DNA of 64,000 nt from Sanguinoderma infundibulare. Its lineage: Eukaryota > Basidiomycota > Agaricomycetes > Polyporales > Polyporaceae. A model generated the notes under the pieces. It was not told where the DNA came from. It ran no database searches and saw only the letters and a program-made list of their open reading frames with translations. Below are positions 47,139-59,990 of the stretch, one piece after another. A program made the position numbers and the translations under genes. How positions within the stretch are numbered: position 1 is the stretch's first letter; every line of letters starts with the position of its first letter. The stretch covers positions 248,001 through 312,000 of the forward strand of contig JAVLRN010000017.1 in the NCBI GenBank assembly GCA_032821775.1, written 5' to 3'.

Positions 47139-47589
47139 TCAATTATCCCAATACATAAAAATAGGTCTGAAGTAGTGCAAAAATAGCACTAAGTAGCACA
47201 ACCTTCCAAGTGTTAGTGTATATTATTACAATTATACAGCTGTTCCTGCATGTTAGTACAAAATTAGTACTTGCATAGCCAAGTTAGTACAATATTAGTA
47301 CTTGCACAGCCAAATTAGATAACATTAGATTGAAAGTAGCTCCATTAGATCATAGTTGTACTAAAGGCATTGAATTAGCTTGGATGGTTTTTCCTGATGA
47401 AATCGCAGAACTCGGTCATATGGCAGCCAAGAATGCAGGCATCCTAATATATTTCCTCGATCCTGAGGTATGCTCAGGTATCCTCACTATATGCACGCAT
47501 ACAGCCACATACATGGTAGCTGACAATGAAGGACTCATTGGCTCTGTGATCCAGCCTGCAAAGGAGCTGGATGGACATGTCCTTGTCCT

Positions 47590-48058
47590 TGTTATGATGA
47601 GGTCAGAGGTCTGGGTGAGGAGTGCACGCTGCCTAAGCGGGCAGAGGATGACAAGGGAGTTGAGCAGTGTTCAAAGTGTCTTAGGCTCGCAGAGGTTGTT
47701 GGGAAGTCCAACTTGGGATCTGGGTTCGATGGGGAGAAAGCCTCGATAGATACAAGAGGTCAAACTAGAGTACAGGGGTGCTTGTGCTAGGGTTTATATA
47801 GGTATGGGAGAACAATAAGAGACTAGGGTGCTATTGTTCGACTGGCTATTGTCCGAGATTGGAAACAAAGGGAAACTCATATGGAGAAAGAACAAAGGGA
47901 AAATGTGAGTGCGGGAACCCTATTGTACTGCATAGGGACAATAGGTGCTATAAGGTGTTGCGACCTCAGAGGCTATGGGAATGACGGGGTTGGGCCTGGA
48001 GTGGAGAAGGGAAAGGAATGACGTGCATGAAGTAGATAGAACATACGTAGTTGTAACA
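47590..48058 (-). repeat. Solo LTR, inverted, with perfect target duplication
   Basis: 469 bp, same LTR as 28961-29428 but on the minus strand (TGTTACAACT at 48058 to TCATAACA at 47590). Flanked by GTCCT at 47585-47589 and 48059-48063. Confidence 0.92.
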
Positions 48059-48924
48059 GTCCTCATCCTCACCCTTACCCTCATCCTGCCCATCCTCCAC
48101 CCTGCCCTCACCATGTCCCGTAACATTTGGGGTGTTCTTGTCCTCCTCCCTTTTGTCACTAGAGTCCAGAGGCAGGATAATCCAGGACTTACTTTGAGCA
48201 GCCTTCAATGCAGCCTTCAACCCACCATTTTCTTCATTCTCACCGATGCTTTCTTGGCTGGGGTTGCTGTTGCCTTCTTGGGTGCAGGCTGGAAGTTCGA
48301 GGCTGGGGTTTTTGCAGGCCTCATCGGGTTGGCGCGAGTCACTGCATGACCTCTTGTCTAACTGAGGTCATTCCTGATGGACATTTTGGATGGGGCTGTG
48401 AGATTGAGGATGTAAGAGGTCAAGAAGTGACTCTAAGATTGATGGGGAGCGCAGGGGTCATTTTATGGGAAGGTCAAGGGCACATGTCATTGGGGAAAGA
48501 GAGAGAATCAGATGCTTCCACGCATATGGAGCCTGGTCATGTGACAGTGGACCCACGTCCGGTGCTCTCTTTTATATCTCTCTTGTGCACCCCACTAAAT
48601 ATCTGCGAAGTATTTCTCCCAGGCTATACCTGCTGTATTGCTCTGCAATAATTGGCCGCATGCCGAGGATGAATTGCATCACTTTGCAGTGATTGATGGT
48701 ATCTGTCGCATTGCTCTGTAATAATTACTATCACCCGGCGGCAGTATTACAGGGCTCTAGAATGATTAATCATATATGGCTGAACCCTCCAGCATTCCAT
48801 CGTATCCGACGACTTCCTACAGAGTCCTACACGGTAGGGCCGGATCCTGCGAAATCTGGCATAGCCCCCTAGCGCTTAGTGTAGACTTGCAGGCAGGTTG
48901 CGCTTTTGCTGATGCAGCCTTGCC
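48059..48924. other. Unassigned inserted DNA right of the solo LTR
   Basis: No gene identified. It precedes the 3' piece of gene A. A minus frame near 48100-48220 is Asp/Glu/Lys-rich and might be a gag remnant. Confidence 0.35.
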
Positions 48925-49423
48925 CCAGGGCTGAACTGCACTTGTCTATTTATCGGCCCTTCTTCTATTCATAGACAAACGATCAAGTACATTGGCACCT
49001 TTTCGCTACGAATAGACGGGACGCGGGTCATGTACTGTCCATTCGAAGATATACTTCCGAGGCTGACTCTGCTCGCTTTATCCGCTGACATATCGATCTC
49101 GCCTTTCAACAGGCTCTTTGGTCTGCTAATTCGAGCGGTCGACGCTTCCAGAGCACGCGAACAGGCGCATTGTCGTCCTACGTGTCAAGCGTATCCTGGA
49201 CAGTGATCATTTGCGGCATATCCCACCTCCCACGGAGCTGGTGGGCCCCATCGAGGAGCTGAGGCCCCGCGAGGGGTCGCTTCTGATGAGATCGTACCGC
49301 GGTAAGGTGCAACCGTGGGTTGTAGACGTGGACAGACCGTCCCCATCCGAGGGGGCTATAGGGAAGGCGTCGAGGGTGTTGTTTGAGAATGCGGAATTGT
49401 ACGGCTCACCACAAAATGTATGA
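48925..49423 (+). pseudogene. Gene A, 3' piece
   Basis: Closely matches gene B 51050-51543, including GACAAACGATCAA and a final 39-bp identical block ending at the TGA (49385-49423 / 51505-51543). The intron donor is lost (GATATA for GGTATG), and a TAA follows GSLVC in exon 2. CpGs are largely retained, unlike the other gene A pieces. Confidence 0.9.
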
Positions 49424-50302
49424 TGGACAGATTGGTCGTATTCACGATTGTAATCGTCGCCAAACTCGTCTGTCATGTTCACAGACAAACCGACAGCCGG
49501 AAAGCCTGGCCCTGGCAACGGTCGGACTATCGAACGCTTCGCAGAGCAGTTCCCAACCGTGGCGCACTGCAGCATTCTCGTCGTCGTCGCGAACCCTTAC
49601 TCGTTGTGAGTGGAGGTTACGCAGCCGGACATAACACCCCGCCAAGCTCAGTCATCACAACTAACCCCAACCTCAACCCAATCAGACTGCCCTCCGAGTC
49701 TGTGTGTGTAACGTTGCGGCCCCTCTCCCTCTCAGCGAAACAGCAACCTGACTTTCGACCCAACCTTCCGGGCGGGGACCACGATCAATACTCTTGTCCC
49801 TGCCAGTTGCCCTTCAAGTCGTCTTTTAGCCCCGCATCCTCCGAGTCGTCCATTCTGCGACGTTCGCGACGGGTTGTGACTACCGGTGCACTGGTCAACG
49901 CGACCTATCCGAGTCGTAGCAAACAGTACCAATGACGGATGCTAGTCGACTCAGTCCAAGTAGAACTCGAAGCATTCCAGACACTTCAGATACCAACTAC
50001 TGAGGACCGGTATGCCAGCGGTAGCACCGTTCATGTAGACTGAGAGTGACTCGCCATAGCTAACGGAATAAGTACTCAAACCGATGCCATGTGAACTTAA
50101 AAGACGATTATGTAATGCCGCTGACCAAGACGGACATTCGGCATCCGCCACCATCACCGGCGCTTCTTGTTGAACTTTGCGACGCCGCTGAGCTGAGACT
50201 CTTCCTCCGACAACTCCAGTACTGCTGGAGGGGTATGTAAGACCACCGTGACACCTCTTTCTGTAGATGCCGATAACTAATTCTTGCCAATACAGGACTA
50301 CG
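49424..50302. other. Upstream region of gene B
   Basis: Contains a probable 5'-UTR intron (GTATGTAAG near 50234 to ACAG at 50294) whose borders are partly kept in the gene A flank. A 171-codon plus frame (49420-49935) overlaps the gene A stop and is probably fortuitous. Confidence 0.4.
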
Positions 50303-51543
50303 ATGAGCCTCTCAGTCGGCCGAAAGCTCATCAAGGTGCCACGATGCCTTCGTCGCGGCCATTCTCTCGTTGTGGCGATTCCATTTCGACGAGGCGTATT
50401 GCATCCCAATCCACCTCGTGTCCCGCAGGTTATAACCAGGGCCTACGGTAGTCTACCTCCCGGTATCGAACCGTTGACCGCCTCAGGAGCAGCACCCGAG
50501 GTCGCGAGGGCTCCAAAACGGACCATACGCACGCTCGACCCAGCCAGGCTCACGCGGAAAGACTACATCGACTTCAGCTCGATGACTCGCCCCCATGTGT
50601 ATGCGATCTTGCAACCTGGCCTCTCTTCCGTCGCTTTGCACGGGTCCGCAGGGCTATGGTCTGCGGGATTCAGAAGCGGGCGGTTTCCTCCCAACACTCG
50701 CGGATTCTTGTACTACCACCTTCCTCCATACAGTCCCCCTCTCTCAGGCGAGCTTCGCTTTCGCCTCACGCCCTCCCCGGACCCAGCCAGCTTTAACACG
50801 AGCTCTGACTTGGTCACCGACTGCGGCACGCCTTGGAGGGTCTCCATCTTCAAACTAACATATGGTGCCTCGCACCAAAGACTGTCCACCCTCCTGCTCC
50901 AAGACGGCCTCATCTCGCAACCAACGCTCGACCGTATGAAATCCATCACGACACAATTCAAGGCCACCTACCAACTCCGCGTGTCGCTCTCTGGGACGCC
51001 CGTCATTACCACGTTCGGACAGGCACTCAACTTAAACCTTACCCGAGGACACAACTGTACTTGTCTGTTTATCGGCCCCTCCTCTATTCATAGACAAACG
51101 ATCAAATACATTGGCGCGTTCTGGCTACGAGTAGACGGGACGCGGGTCCCGTACTGTCCGTTCTCAGGTATGCTTCCGGGGCGAACTCGGACCGCTTCAT
51201 TCGCTGACATATTGGCCCCCTCTTTCTGACAGGCTCTTTAGTCTGCTGCTTCGAGAGGTCGACGTTTCCGGAGCACGCAAAGCAGCGCGTAGTCGTCCTC
51301 CGCGTCAAGCGTATCCTAGACGGCGATCCTTTACGGCATATACCACCTCCCGTGGAACTGGCGGGCCCCATCGAGGAGCTGAGACCCCGCGAGGGGTCGC
51401 TTCTGATGAGATCGTATCACGGTAACGTGCAACCGTGGGCTGTAGACGTGGACAGACCGTTCGCGTCCGACGGAGGTCTAGGGAAGGCGTTGAGGGTGTT
51501 GTTCGAGAATGCGGAATTGTACGGCTCACCACAAAATGTATGA
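50303..51543 (+). CDS. Gene B: conserved-looking basidiomycete protein of unknown function
   Basis: Exons 50303-51167 and 51233-51543 around a 65-bp GTATGC...ACAG intron give 391 aa. Recognisable blocks are GFLYYHLPPYSPPL, ELRFRLTPSPDP, DLVTDCGTPWRVSIFKL, LLLQDGLISQ, TCLFIGPSSIHRQTIKYIG and, in exon 2, RVVVLRVKRIL and GPIEELRPREGSLL. No signal peptide, membrane segment or catalytic motif is evident. The start is the first ATG after a likely 5'-UTR intron; the frame is open 36 bp further upstream. It is the tandem paralogue of the shattered gene A, which supports it as a real, expressed-type gene. Confidence 0.72.
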
Positions 51544-52475
51544 GCGGGGCCTCTTCACCCTGGCCGCCGTCGCCCACGTCCAGGACCGTACCGCTTGGCG
51601 CAGCCACGGCGGAGGATATATAAAGATGGGACGTACACGTACCGTTCCCTTCTCGATCGCCGTCCGGTCTCCCCCCGTGAGCAGCCTGAGACTGGGGTTT
51701 CAACCTTCGCTTCAGTAGCTAGCCCGCTCGCAAACTCCTCAACCTCAGCGGCCAGCGGGCTCCATCGTGTCTCGACGCTTCCCGAACATGCGCACCCCGG
51801 ACTCTGAACATTTATATTGAAAGCGCGTCATCACGGTCATCGAGCGTACCAACCGGTTCCTGTGTGCACGCAAAACGAAAGGATCTCCGCCTTTCGCGTG
51901 CTTCCTTGAGGATTAGGTACGCTGGTGTTGGTAGAACACGCGTGAGTGCTGGAACACTGGAAATTCGAGCTATTTTCAGAACGATAGGCCCGTCGGGAAG
52001 AAAACTCGTTCATGTGGGCTGGACAGCCGACGGAGTCGATGGGAGCCCCAGATGCTCTGGTACCCTGGCCCCGGTTCCCAGTGGGGCGCAGCGCCGACAG
52101 CGATAAGGGTTGGAAAATGATCCGACCTGGATGTGCTTTTTGCGAGTGGGCCTATCGATATGAAAACAACTGTCACAAAGTCGTGGTCAGCCAACTAGAC
52201 GGCGAATATGGTGGCTGTGACTTTGGGCTGAATTGGCACCCGCGAAACTCAGAAGTCGAAAGGTCGACAAGGCGTTCGCGTACCCAATCCTCCCCGAACA
52301 AAAGGCCACCTTGCCAATATAAAGTTAGAACAAAGGAAGATCGCACGCGCGAAAATATCGGCGAAAAAAGGAAGATTGGATTGTACTACGAATACAAGAT
52401 AATATCGATAGAGTTACAAGTACGCCATAAACTGCGAGTCACCCGCCCCGTCCAGCCAGCCGCGACAAGTCCCCC
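51544..52475. other. Intergenic; TATATAAA box at 51617-51624
   Basis: A strong plus-strand TATATAAA lies 75 bp after gene B, but no convincing gene follows. Small frames at 51864-52106 and 52012-52524 are unrecognised. Confidence 0.35.
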
Positions 52476-54527
<2,052 letters not shown>

Positions 54528-54633
54528 CGCGAAAGTAGAGCGTGGGAGGAAGTGTGGGTGGTACGACGAGCGAGGTTCGAGGTTGACGAGGAGTGGGAGG
54601 AGGAGATGGGAAGGAGGACAGCGATCGCGGGGG

Positions 54634-54641
54634 TATATATA
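54634..54641 (-). promoter_or_regulatory. TATA box of the aldehyde dehydrogenase gene
   Basis: TATATATA about 107 bp upstream of the ATG at 54527. Confidence 0.6.
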
Positions 54642-55483
54642 CCTCTCGCGGGAGGAGCCCAGTTGCAGGCTTCGATTACCGATCCCTTTTGGATCCCTTC
54701 ACAGACTTGGCTCAACGATGGCAGCCGTTCCCACTCCGGCCCATGATTGGGGGAGGGGCGCTCGATCCGGGATAGGGCGTGGTCAGCAGGTCAGGCTGTC
54801 AGAAGCGTCGCTCGGGCGGAAGCGCGAAGGAACAGTCAAAGGCACCGCGGCGCGTTCATGTGTCCACCCCGCCCTGAACTATCTGCCGTAGCGTAGTCAG
54901 TCTTAGCAAATCCGTTCTCCGTTCCCAGAAAGATTAAATGTGCCGATGGTCGCTTCCGCCCCGGTAGACCATTTGTAGTGCTCAATATTCACCCTGTATT
55001 CACCAGCCTCGATGTTTCAGCAGAGACTTCCAATTGGATCCCTCGACAAACGGCTGTTCCCCGGACTACGGTCCACCGGTGGCTGCTAGGCGCCCGCGGT
55101 GCCTCCCCCTCAGTCAACTCGTGCGTTCAGAATCGAACAGAGCTCCACGGCGGACGACGGTCGAAGTCAATCTCGCGAGAAGCGCGAAGCGCGAAAGCGA
55201 TAATTACGCGACAGATGACGAATGTGCGATAGATGATGAATGTGCGAATACCACCACCGAAAAAGACCATGCCCCTGCTTCTCGCGATGGGGCACAATTG
55301 TATACTCCCCACCCGGGCCGTGCCAAAACACCACGGAAGCAGAAGCCCACTCCCGTCCGGAGAGTGCGAGCCCAGCGTGAAAGTAGCCGACCACAAGCGA
55401 CCACAGGGAACTGCGCAAAGTTACAGTACAGATAACAATCGCTGCCCGATCTCACCGCTCGGGGCGACGCGGCGCCCACTCTG
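54642..55483. other. Intergenic, upstream of ALDH and downstream of the acetyltransferase
   Basis: No supported gene. A 133-codon plus frame (55034-55435) contains a tandem GATGAATGTGCGA repeat and resembles nothing known. Confidence 0.4.
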
Positions 55484-56731
55484 CTAACCATCCAGCACGC
55501 CTACGCGACCAGCCGTCCAGGGTCTGCTCGCATCCATGCACCGAACCTCGACTTCTTTAAACACCGCGACCGTCCGCGTCACAGAGAACCCCAGTTTCTC
55601 GAACAGCCGCACGCTCGCCTCGTTCTTCTCCCCGATCCGCGCAACGAGCCTCTCCCTCGCCACCGGCAGCGGCCGCGGCGAGCCCGCATCCGTGGCGTAC
55701 GAAAGCATGAGCTGCAGTGCCGCGTACGCAACACCCCGCCGGCGATAAGCAGGTTCTGGGAGGTCAAAGGGAAACGTCAGCCAAGCCTTTCTTTGACGGC
55801 GCGGACGAAAACATGACATAATGCCAGACAAAAGCTCTCTTCGTCTTCTTGGACCGGGAAACTACATAGAAAGAAAAAAAAACACGCACCTGCGATCATG
55901 ATTTCGACCTCGGCCTCGAAGTCCTCCTCGTCCGGCGCGCCCTTGAGGAACAGGTTGACGTCGCCTATCATCGGGAGCCCGGCCAGACGTTCTGCTGCCA
56001 CCACTCTCTGAATCTCACCACCGTCCTGCGACTCCGGCGGCGCCCCGAGCACGTCCAGCGCCAAGGACTCGCCCGAAAGGAGGATGAACGTCAACTCTGC
56101 GTTGCGGGGCACACACGTACGGCGGTTGGAGAGCGCGGGAGAAGCGGACGTCAGGTGTGGCCGTCCCATTTCCGTGTTGCCCGAAAGCGACCAATCAGCA
56201 CGCACTGTCTTCGTCTTCTTGCCACTTCCCTGCGCAGACAAATGGAGGAATGAGAACGGATTCGGAAGAACGGATGACGAGCCACATGGGGTGGGTTAGC
56301 GACGCGTTCGATCGATGGAGGCGCAGCGCAGCGCTAGCGAACGGATCGAGAGCAAGGCACTCGACGGCGCAAGAGCGGTGCAGGAGCACCCGCCAGCCAC
56401 AGGAGGTGGCCATAACAAGAATGCTCGAAAACGAAAACGCTCACTTTGCATCTCGTATTCTTCTTCAAGCGAGAGCGGTTCGCTCGCGGTGAGCGTCCGG
56501 AGCTCCTCGCTCGCCATCCACTCGTGGTATTTCTGGCGCCGCAGAGCCGTCAGTCAGTTGGCGCATCTGGTCTCACACGAATACGACTTCGGGGACCCTC
56601 ACAGCGACGTGCTCCTTCCTGCGTAAAGTTTAGCTCAGCGCCACGGTAGCAGTCATGATTAACCATCCTCACCGGTACGGGACTAGGACGACGTCCTGAT
56701 GGACGATCACTGTCGTCTCGTTCGCCTTCAT
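55484..56731 (-). CDS. NAT9-like GNAT acetyltransferase, 221 aa, with a 16-bp micro-exon
   Basis: Exons (minus) 56731-56673, 56618-56603 (16 bp), 56532-56445, 56229-56206 (24 bp), 56096-55890 and 55755-55484 give 666 bp, all GT-AG. Product blocks match N-acetyltransferase 9-like proteins: VVLVPYRKEHVAKYHEWM, SEPLSLEEEYEMQ, RKWQEDEDKLTF, MIGDVNLFL, AEVEIMIAEPAYRRRGVAYAA (acetyl-CoA-binding R/Q-x-x-G/A type loop) and NEASVRLFEKLGF. The micro-exon supplies KEHVA and restores frame and family match; without it the gene does not read through. Expected to transfer acetyl groups from acetyl-CoA; substrate unknown. Confidence 0.9.
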
Positions 56732-58177
56732 CTCCTCCAAATCGCTGTCAGATCGTTCGATGGTACACAATCGCCAGCTGCGCGCCGCTGCTAATTTCGT
56801 CAGCTGCCCAGTCTCGGAATGGGGCCGGTAACCAAACCAACGCACTAGCAAATCGACTAAAAGCGTTCGAGTTGAACTTAACTGGGTGATCGGAGCTGTG
56901 ATCGGTCGAAGAAGGTGTGTCAGGAAGAAGCGCGATCTTGGATTAGGGATAGGGGTCGGCGAAGGCGCAACCCCGCCCCCGCACGGGGTAGCGGGGCCCC
57001 ACACGCTTACCCCAGAGAGGTCGGGAAATGAACGGAGAGGAACGGCGAGGAACGCGGGGCTGCGGGAGCGCGGCTGTCTTGGTCGTGACGCCGCACGCTA
57101 CGGAAGGCCGAGGCAGGACTGGGCGGGGCGGGGGGTCAGGGCTTGTGACTCGGAATGGCGTTGCCGAAAGTCGGAAATGGCCAAAGTGGAGGCGGCGATG
57201 GTGGAATGCGTTGGGACGTACTGACTTACGTGTGATGGGCCTCTGTGCTGTTGGCGACTTGGAGACAATAGATGTCGTTCGCCGAGCGGAACCGCCGTGA
57301 GCTTACGTCGGCGGAGACCACTTCTCGGCTGGTGGCGTTTCCGAGGTCCGGTGAAGGATGACCTGTGTTGAATAAAGGATTCGTTGGTTATGATCGCAAA
57401 CGATACATGCATGCCAATGGACCATATACCTCAGGACTATTTTCAGATGGCGAGTCAAGCACCCGATGGCGAGGTGGTTTTTGAGCAACTTGGAGCTTTT
57501 TCTTTGACGCCCACGTTCGCTTGGAATCGGAACGAAAGAGACGCCCAATTGCACGTGATGCTACGCGTCGCCCGCAATGCTCTCGGAACTTATGTCTCGA
57601 GCAACCAGACCTGCCAACGACGATGGGGTGACCACCACCTCAGGTGCGTCGCGATTTCGGATTGTCATGACATCCATATGCACAGCTGGAGGTTTGTTTT
57701 TGCGACGCCGCGCCAGCTTAATGCTTCTTACTTAACGCCGTCAGCGGAGAACACATCAAGCATCCAGCGGGACGACTCGGACGGCGACCTCGCCTCCTCG
57801 CGCGCGCTCTTCCCTTCCGCCGCCTTTCCTCCCCCCAGCAACGCACGCGCGACTCGCGAGCTCTTCCGGTTTGCACCGCACCTGCCGTATATGGCAACTA
57901 GACAAGGTCGGATTTGACACGGAGGATGGGTGTCTCACTCGAGGCTTCCGCGCGGCTTGGAGGATGTCGGGATGAAAGGTTCCTTTAAGTGGGCGGAGTT
58001 GGAGGGGTTTCGCCTTTCGTCTTTCGTCTTCGTACTTCTGCCGTCTACGCGTGTGGTTGGCTTGTATCCGCTCGTATAGCAGGTTACTTGGCACTATGGT
58101 ACTTATCTCTCTCTGCCACTCTGGCTTGCTCGGCTCCGCGACTTCTTGAACGGTGCTTCGTGAACTTCGGATCACAA
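56732..58177. other. Intergenic, no supported gene
   Basis: Short frames on both strands (for example 57384-57917 plus) do not resemble families I know. A 143-codon minus frame (58187-57756) starts with ATG opposite the small gene at 58178 and is the alternative reading of that locus. Confidence 0.35.
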
Positions 58178-58558
58178 ATGTCGACATGGCCGGGCAATGT
58201 GATCAAGGTACGTGTGCGACGAGGTTCGACCGTCTTCCGAACCAATACACTCACGAGCGTCTACTTCTGTCGATAGGCACGGAACGTCCCCGGCTCGAGG
58301 CTCGTGTCGTCATTCTACAATCTGCGTTGGATGCCAAACGCAGCGGCTCGGTCAGTGGCGAACATGAACAGCTCGTTCCCGACGTTTCGAGAAGGTTTCT
58401 CTCCTCTTCTCTTCATCTTCATCACTATCTGTTGGCTTCAGGTGTTCCCTTTCTCGACCCTCCTTCGACGACACGCTCGGGTGGACGCTGTGTCGCTTCC
58501 ATTTTCGAAAAAGCCGACACGCCACCGCCATCAATCCAAGTTGGAGGCGCAACATTAA
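58178..58558 (+). CDS. Candidate small membrane protein, 104 aa
   Basis: Exon 1 58178-58207 (MSTWPGNVIK), a 69-bp GTACGT...TAG intron, exon 2 58277-58558. One hydrophobic segment (LLFIFITICWLQVF) follows a region with NLRW and SVANMNSS. No family recognised. The start sits in the palindrome ATGTCGACAT, so a minus-strand gene could start in the same ten bases. Low certainty about which strand is used. Confidence 0.3.
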
Positions 58559-59990
58559 TTGCAAACCTCGGGGGGCCGTCGGTTCTTTCGTCCTAAGTAC
58601 GGCCGAGTACCCCGTCGCCCAATTAGAACCCACAGCTGTCACCCTCGGTCCCTCCTCGTGTTCCGCTGTCACCGATCGCTCATGTGTTCCACTCATATCC
58701 TTTTTGGTCACTCGCCCTAGGAGGCGATGCCTCAAACCATTTAGTCTCACCTTCGAAACCCCACGCCGCGTGAGTATTCAAACAAGGTATAAGGTCGACG
58801 CCCACCCGCCCGCGGGGCGTTGACAGGACGACGACTGGACGCCTCTCTGTTCCCGTCTGTCCAGTGTTCGCCTCCGGCCTCGTCTGCCATCACCCTGCGC
58901 GCATCGTCTGTGCTCTCAAGCTGTTTCCGGAGCTTCTGTGTTCTGTTTCTGTTCTGGGTGGCGCTGTTCGGGCGCGCCTCGCGACGCCGCCGCTCCAACG
59001 AATGTTGGCGAAAGTTCTTCTGCCTTAGCTGACATGAACGACGTTTCTTCTGGAGAGCCTGTCGTTCTGAAAACAGCGATAACCCTAACGCGCATTGGAC
59101 CGGACACACATGCGACGGGGGCGGACGGAGGGAGGAGACATGGAAGATTTCATGTGGCGGGCTATGGTAGCATGGGCTATTGGCGCGCGCACTCGCTGCG
59201 CGCATCGGCTTGGGAGATCAAGGATGGAACGCACTAGTGGAGATGGGCGGGGCGGGGGGCGGCAGGATCAGTAATCATTCTATGCAGGGTTGTTGAAAAG
59301 GTGAGCATATCCCGCCTTATCGTATGCTGCTGCGTCCTGATGCAAAGCTGCTTTCCCCGACGAGTTGGCGATGGGCGGCCTGTCCATGTCAGGTTCGAAT
59401 GCGCCGGACACGACGCTGTCCGCTTCGGTCAGGCGCGCCATGTATCGTGTACAGTACTCGCCGCGGCTCTGTGAATTGATTGTCATCTTTTTCCAACAGC
59501 CGTGTCCCGTACTGAGAAAGAGCTATGCCCTATGGGCCCGCTGCCATTGTGCAGGTCGGGGATCCTGCGCCCCATACCCTCGAGCGGATCGAGGACTGGT
59601 TTGCAAGTGTGGGTTCTTCGGAGGAAGATATGAACCTGGTGCGTGCGTATGTCGATGTGCGGCTCGGTGCGGGTTAGGTGGGTCAGTTGACAGGACGCTC
59701 GTCTCTGGGAATGTGAAGACCACTGCTTGGCTTGCGGGATATAATGGGGCGATGGAGGCGAGGATGGGTCAACCGTTCCTCCGTCGCTCGTTACTCTCTA
59801 GGGCTCGCATCCCCGTCAGCTGCTGGTGCTACTCCTGATCCGGACGTCTGTCCATCTCGCTCGTTACCCGGTCTTAATTATGTAAGCGTCTCTCAAATAG
59901 GACGTTTCGCGGAGGCAATTCTCAGTTGGAAGCTCACCTTCTCTCTCTCCCCACCTCCCCGATATCGTCACCGCTCCGCCCAGGTCCTCC
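58559..59990. other. Intergenic with one weak minus ORF
   Basis: A 68-codon minus frame (59486-59280, starting MTINSQSRGEYCTRYMARL) could be the last exon of an unrecognised gene. Otherwise nothing supported. Confidence 0.3.

Larger units (their letters stand above)
43808..47394. mobile_element. Pack-2: second TIR element with different cargo
   Basis: 3,587 bp. Left end GGAAAAACCTCCCCAGGCTA; right end read inward GGAAAAACCATCCAAGCTAA. About 300 bp on the left, up to CATTGCTGTAGCTA at about 44107, and about 260 bp on the right, from TTCAATTATCCCAATAC at about 47139, match Pack-1. The interior does not, apart from the central module at 45558-45577. Cargo includes an exoribonuclease piece on the left arm. 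No transposase. Target duplication not resolved. Confidence 0.8.

Noticed and set aside
42930..48935. CCAGG as target duplication of one 6-kb insertion in gene A
   Set aside because: CCAGG occurs at both edges, but gene B alignment leaves the exact edges uncertain and the block contains several elements.
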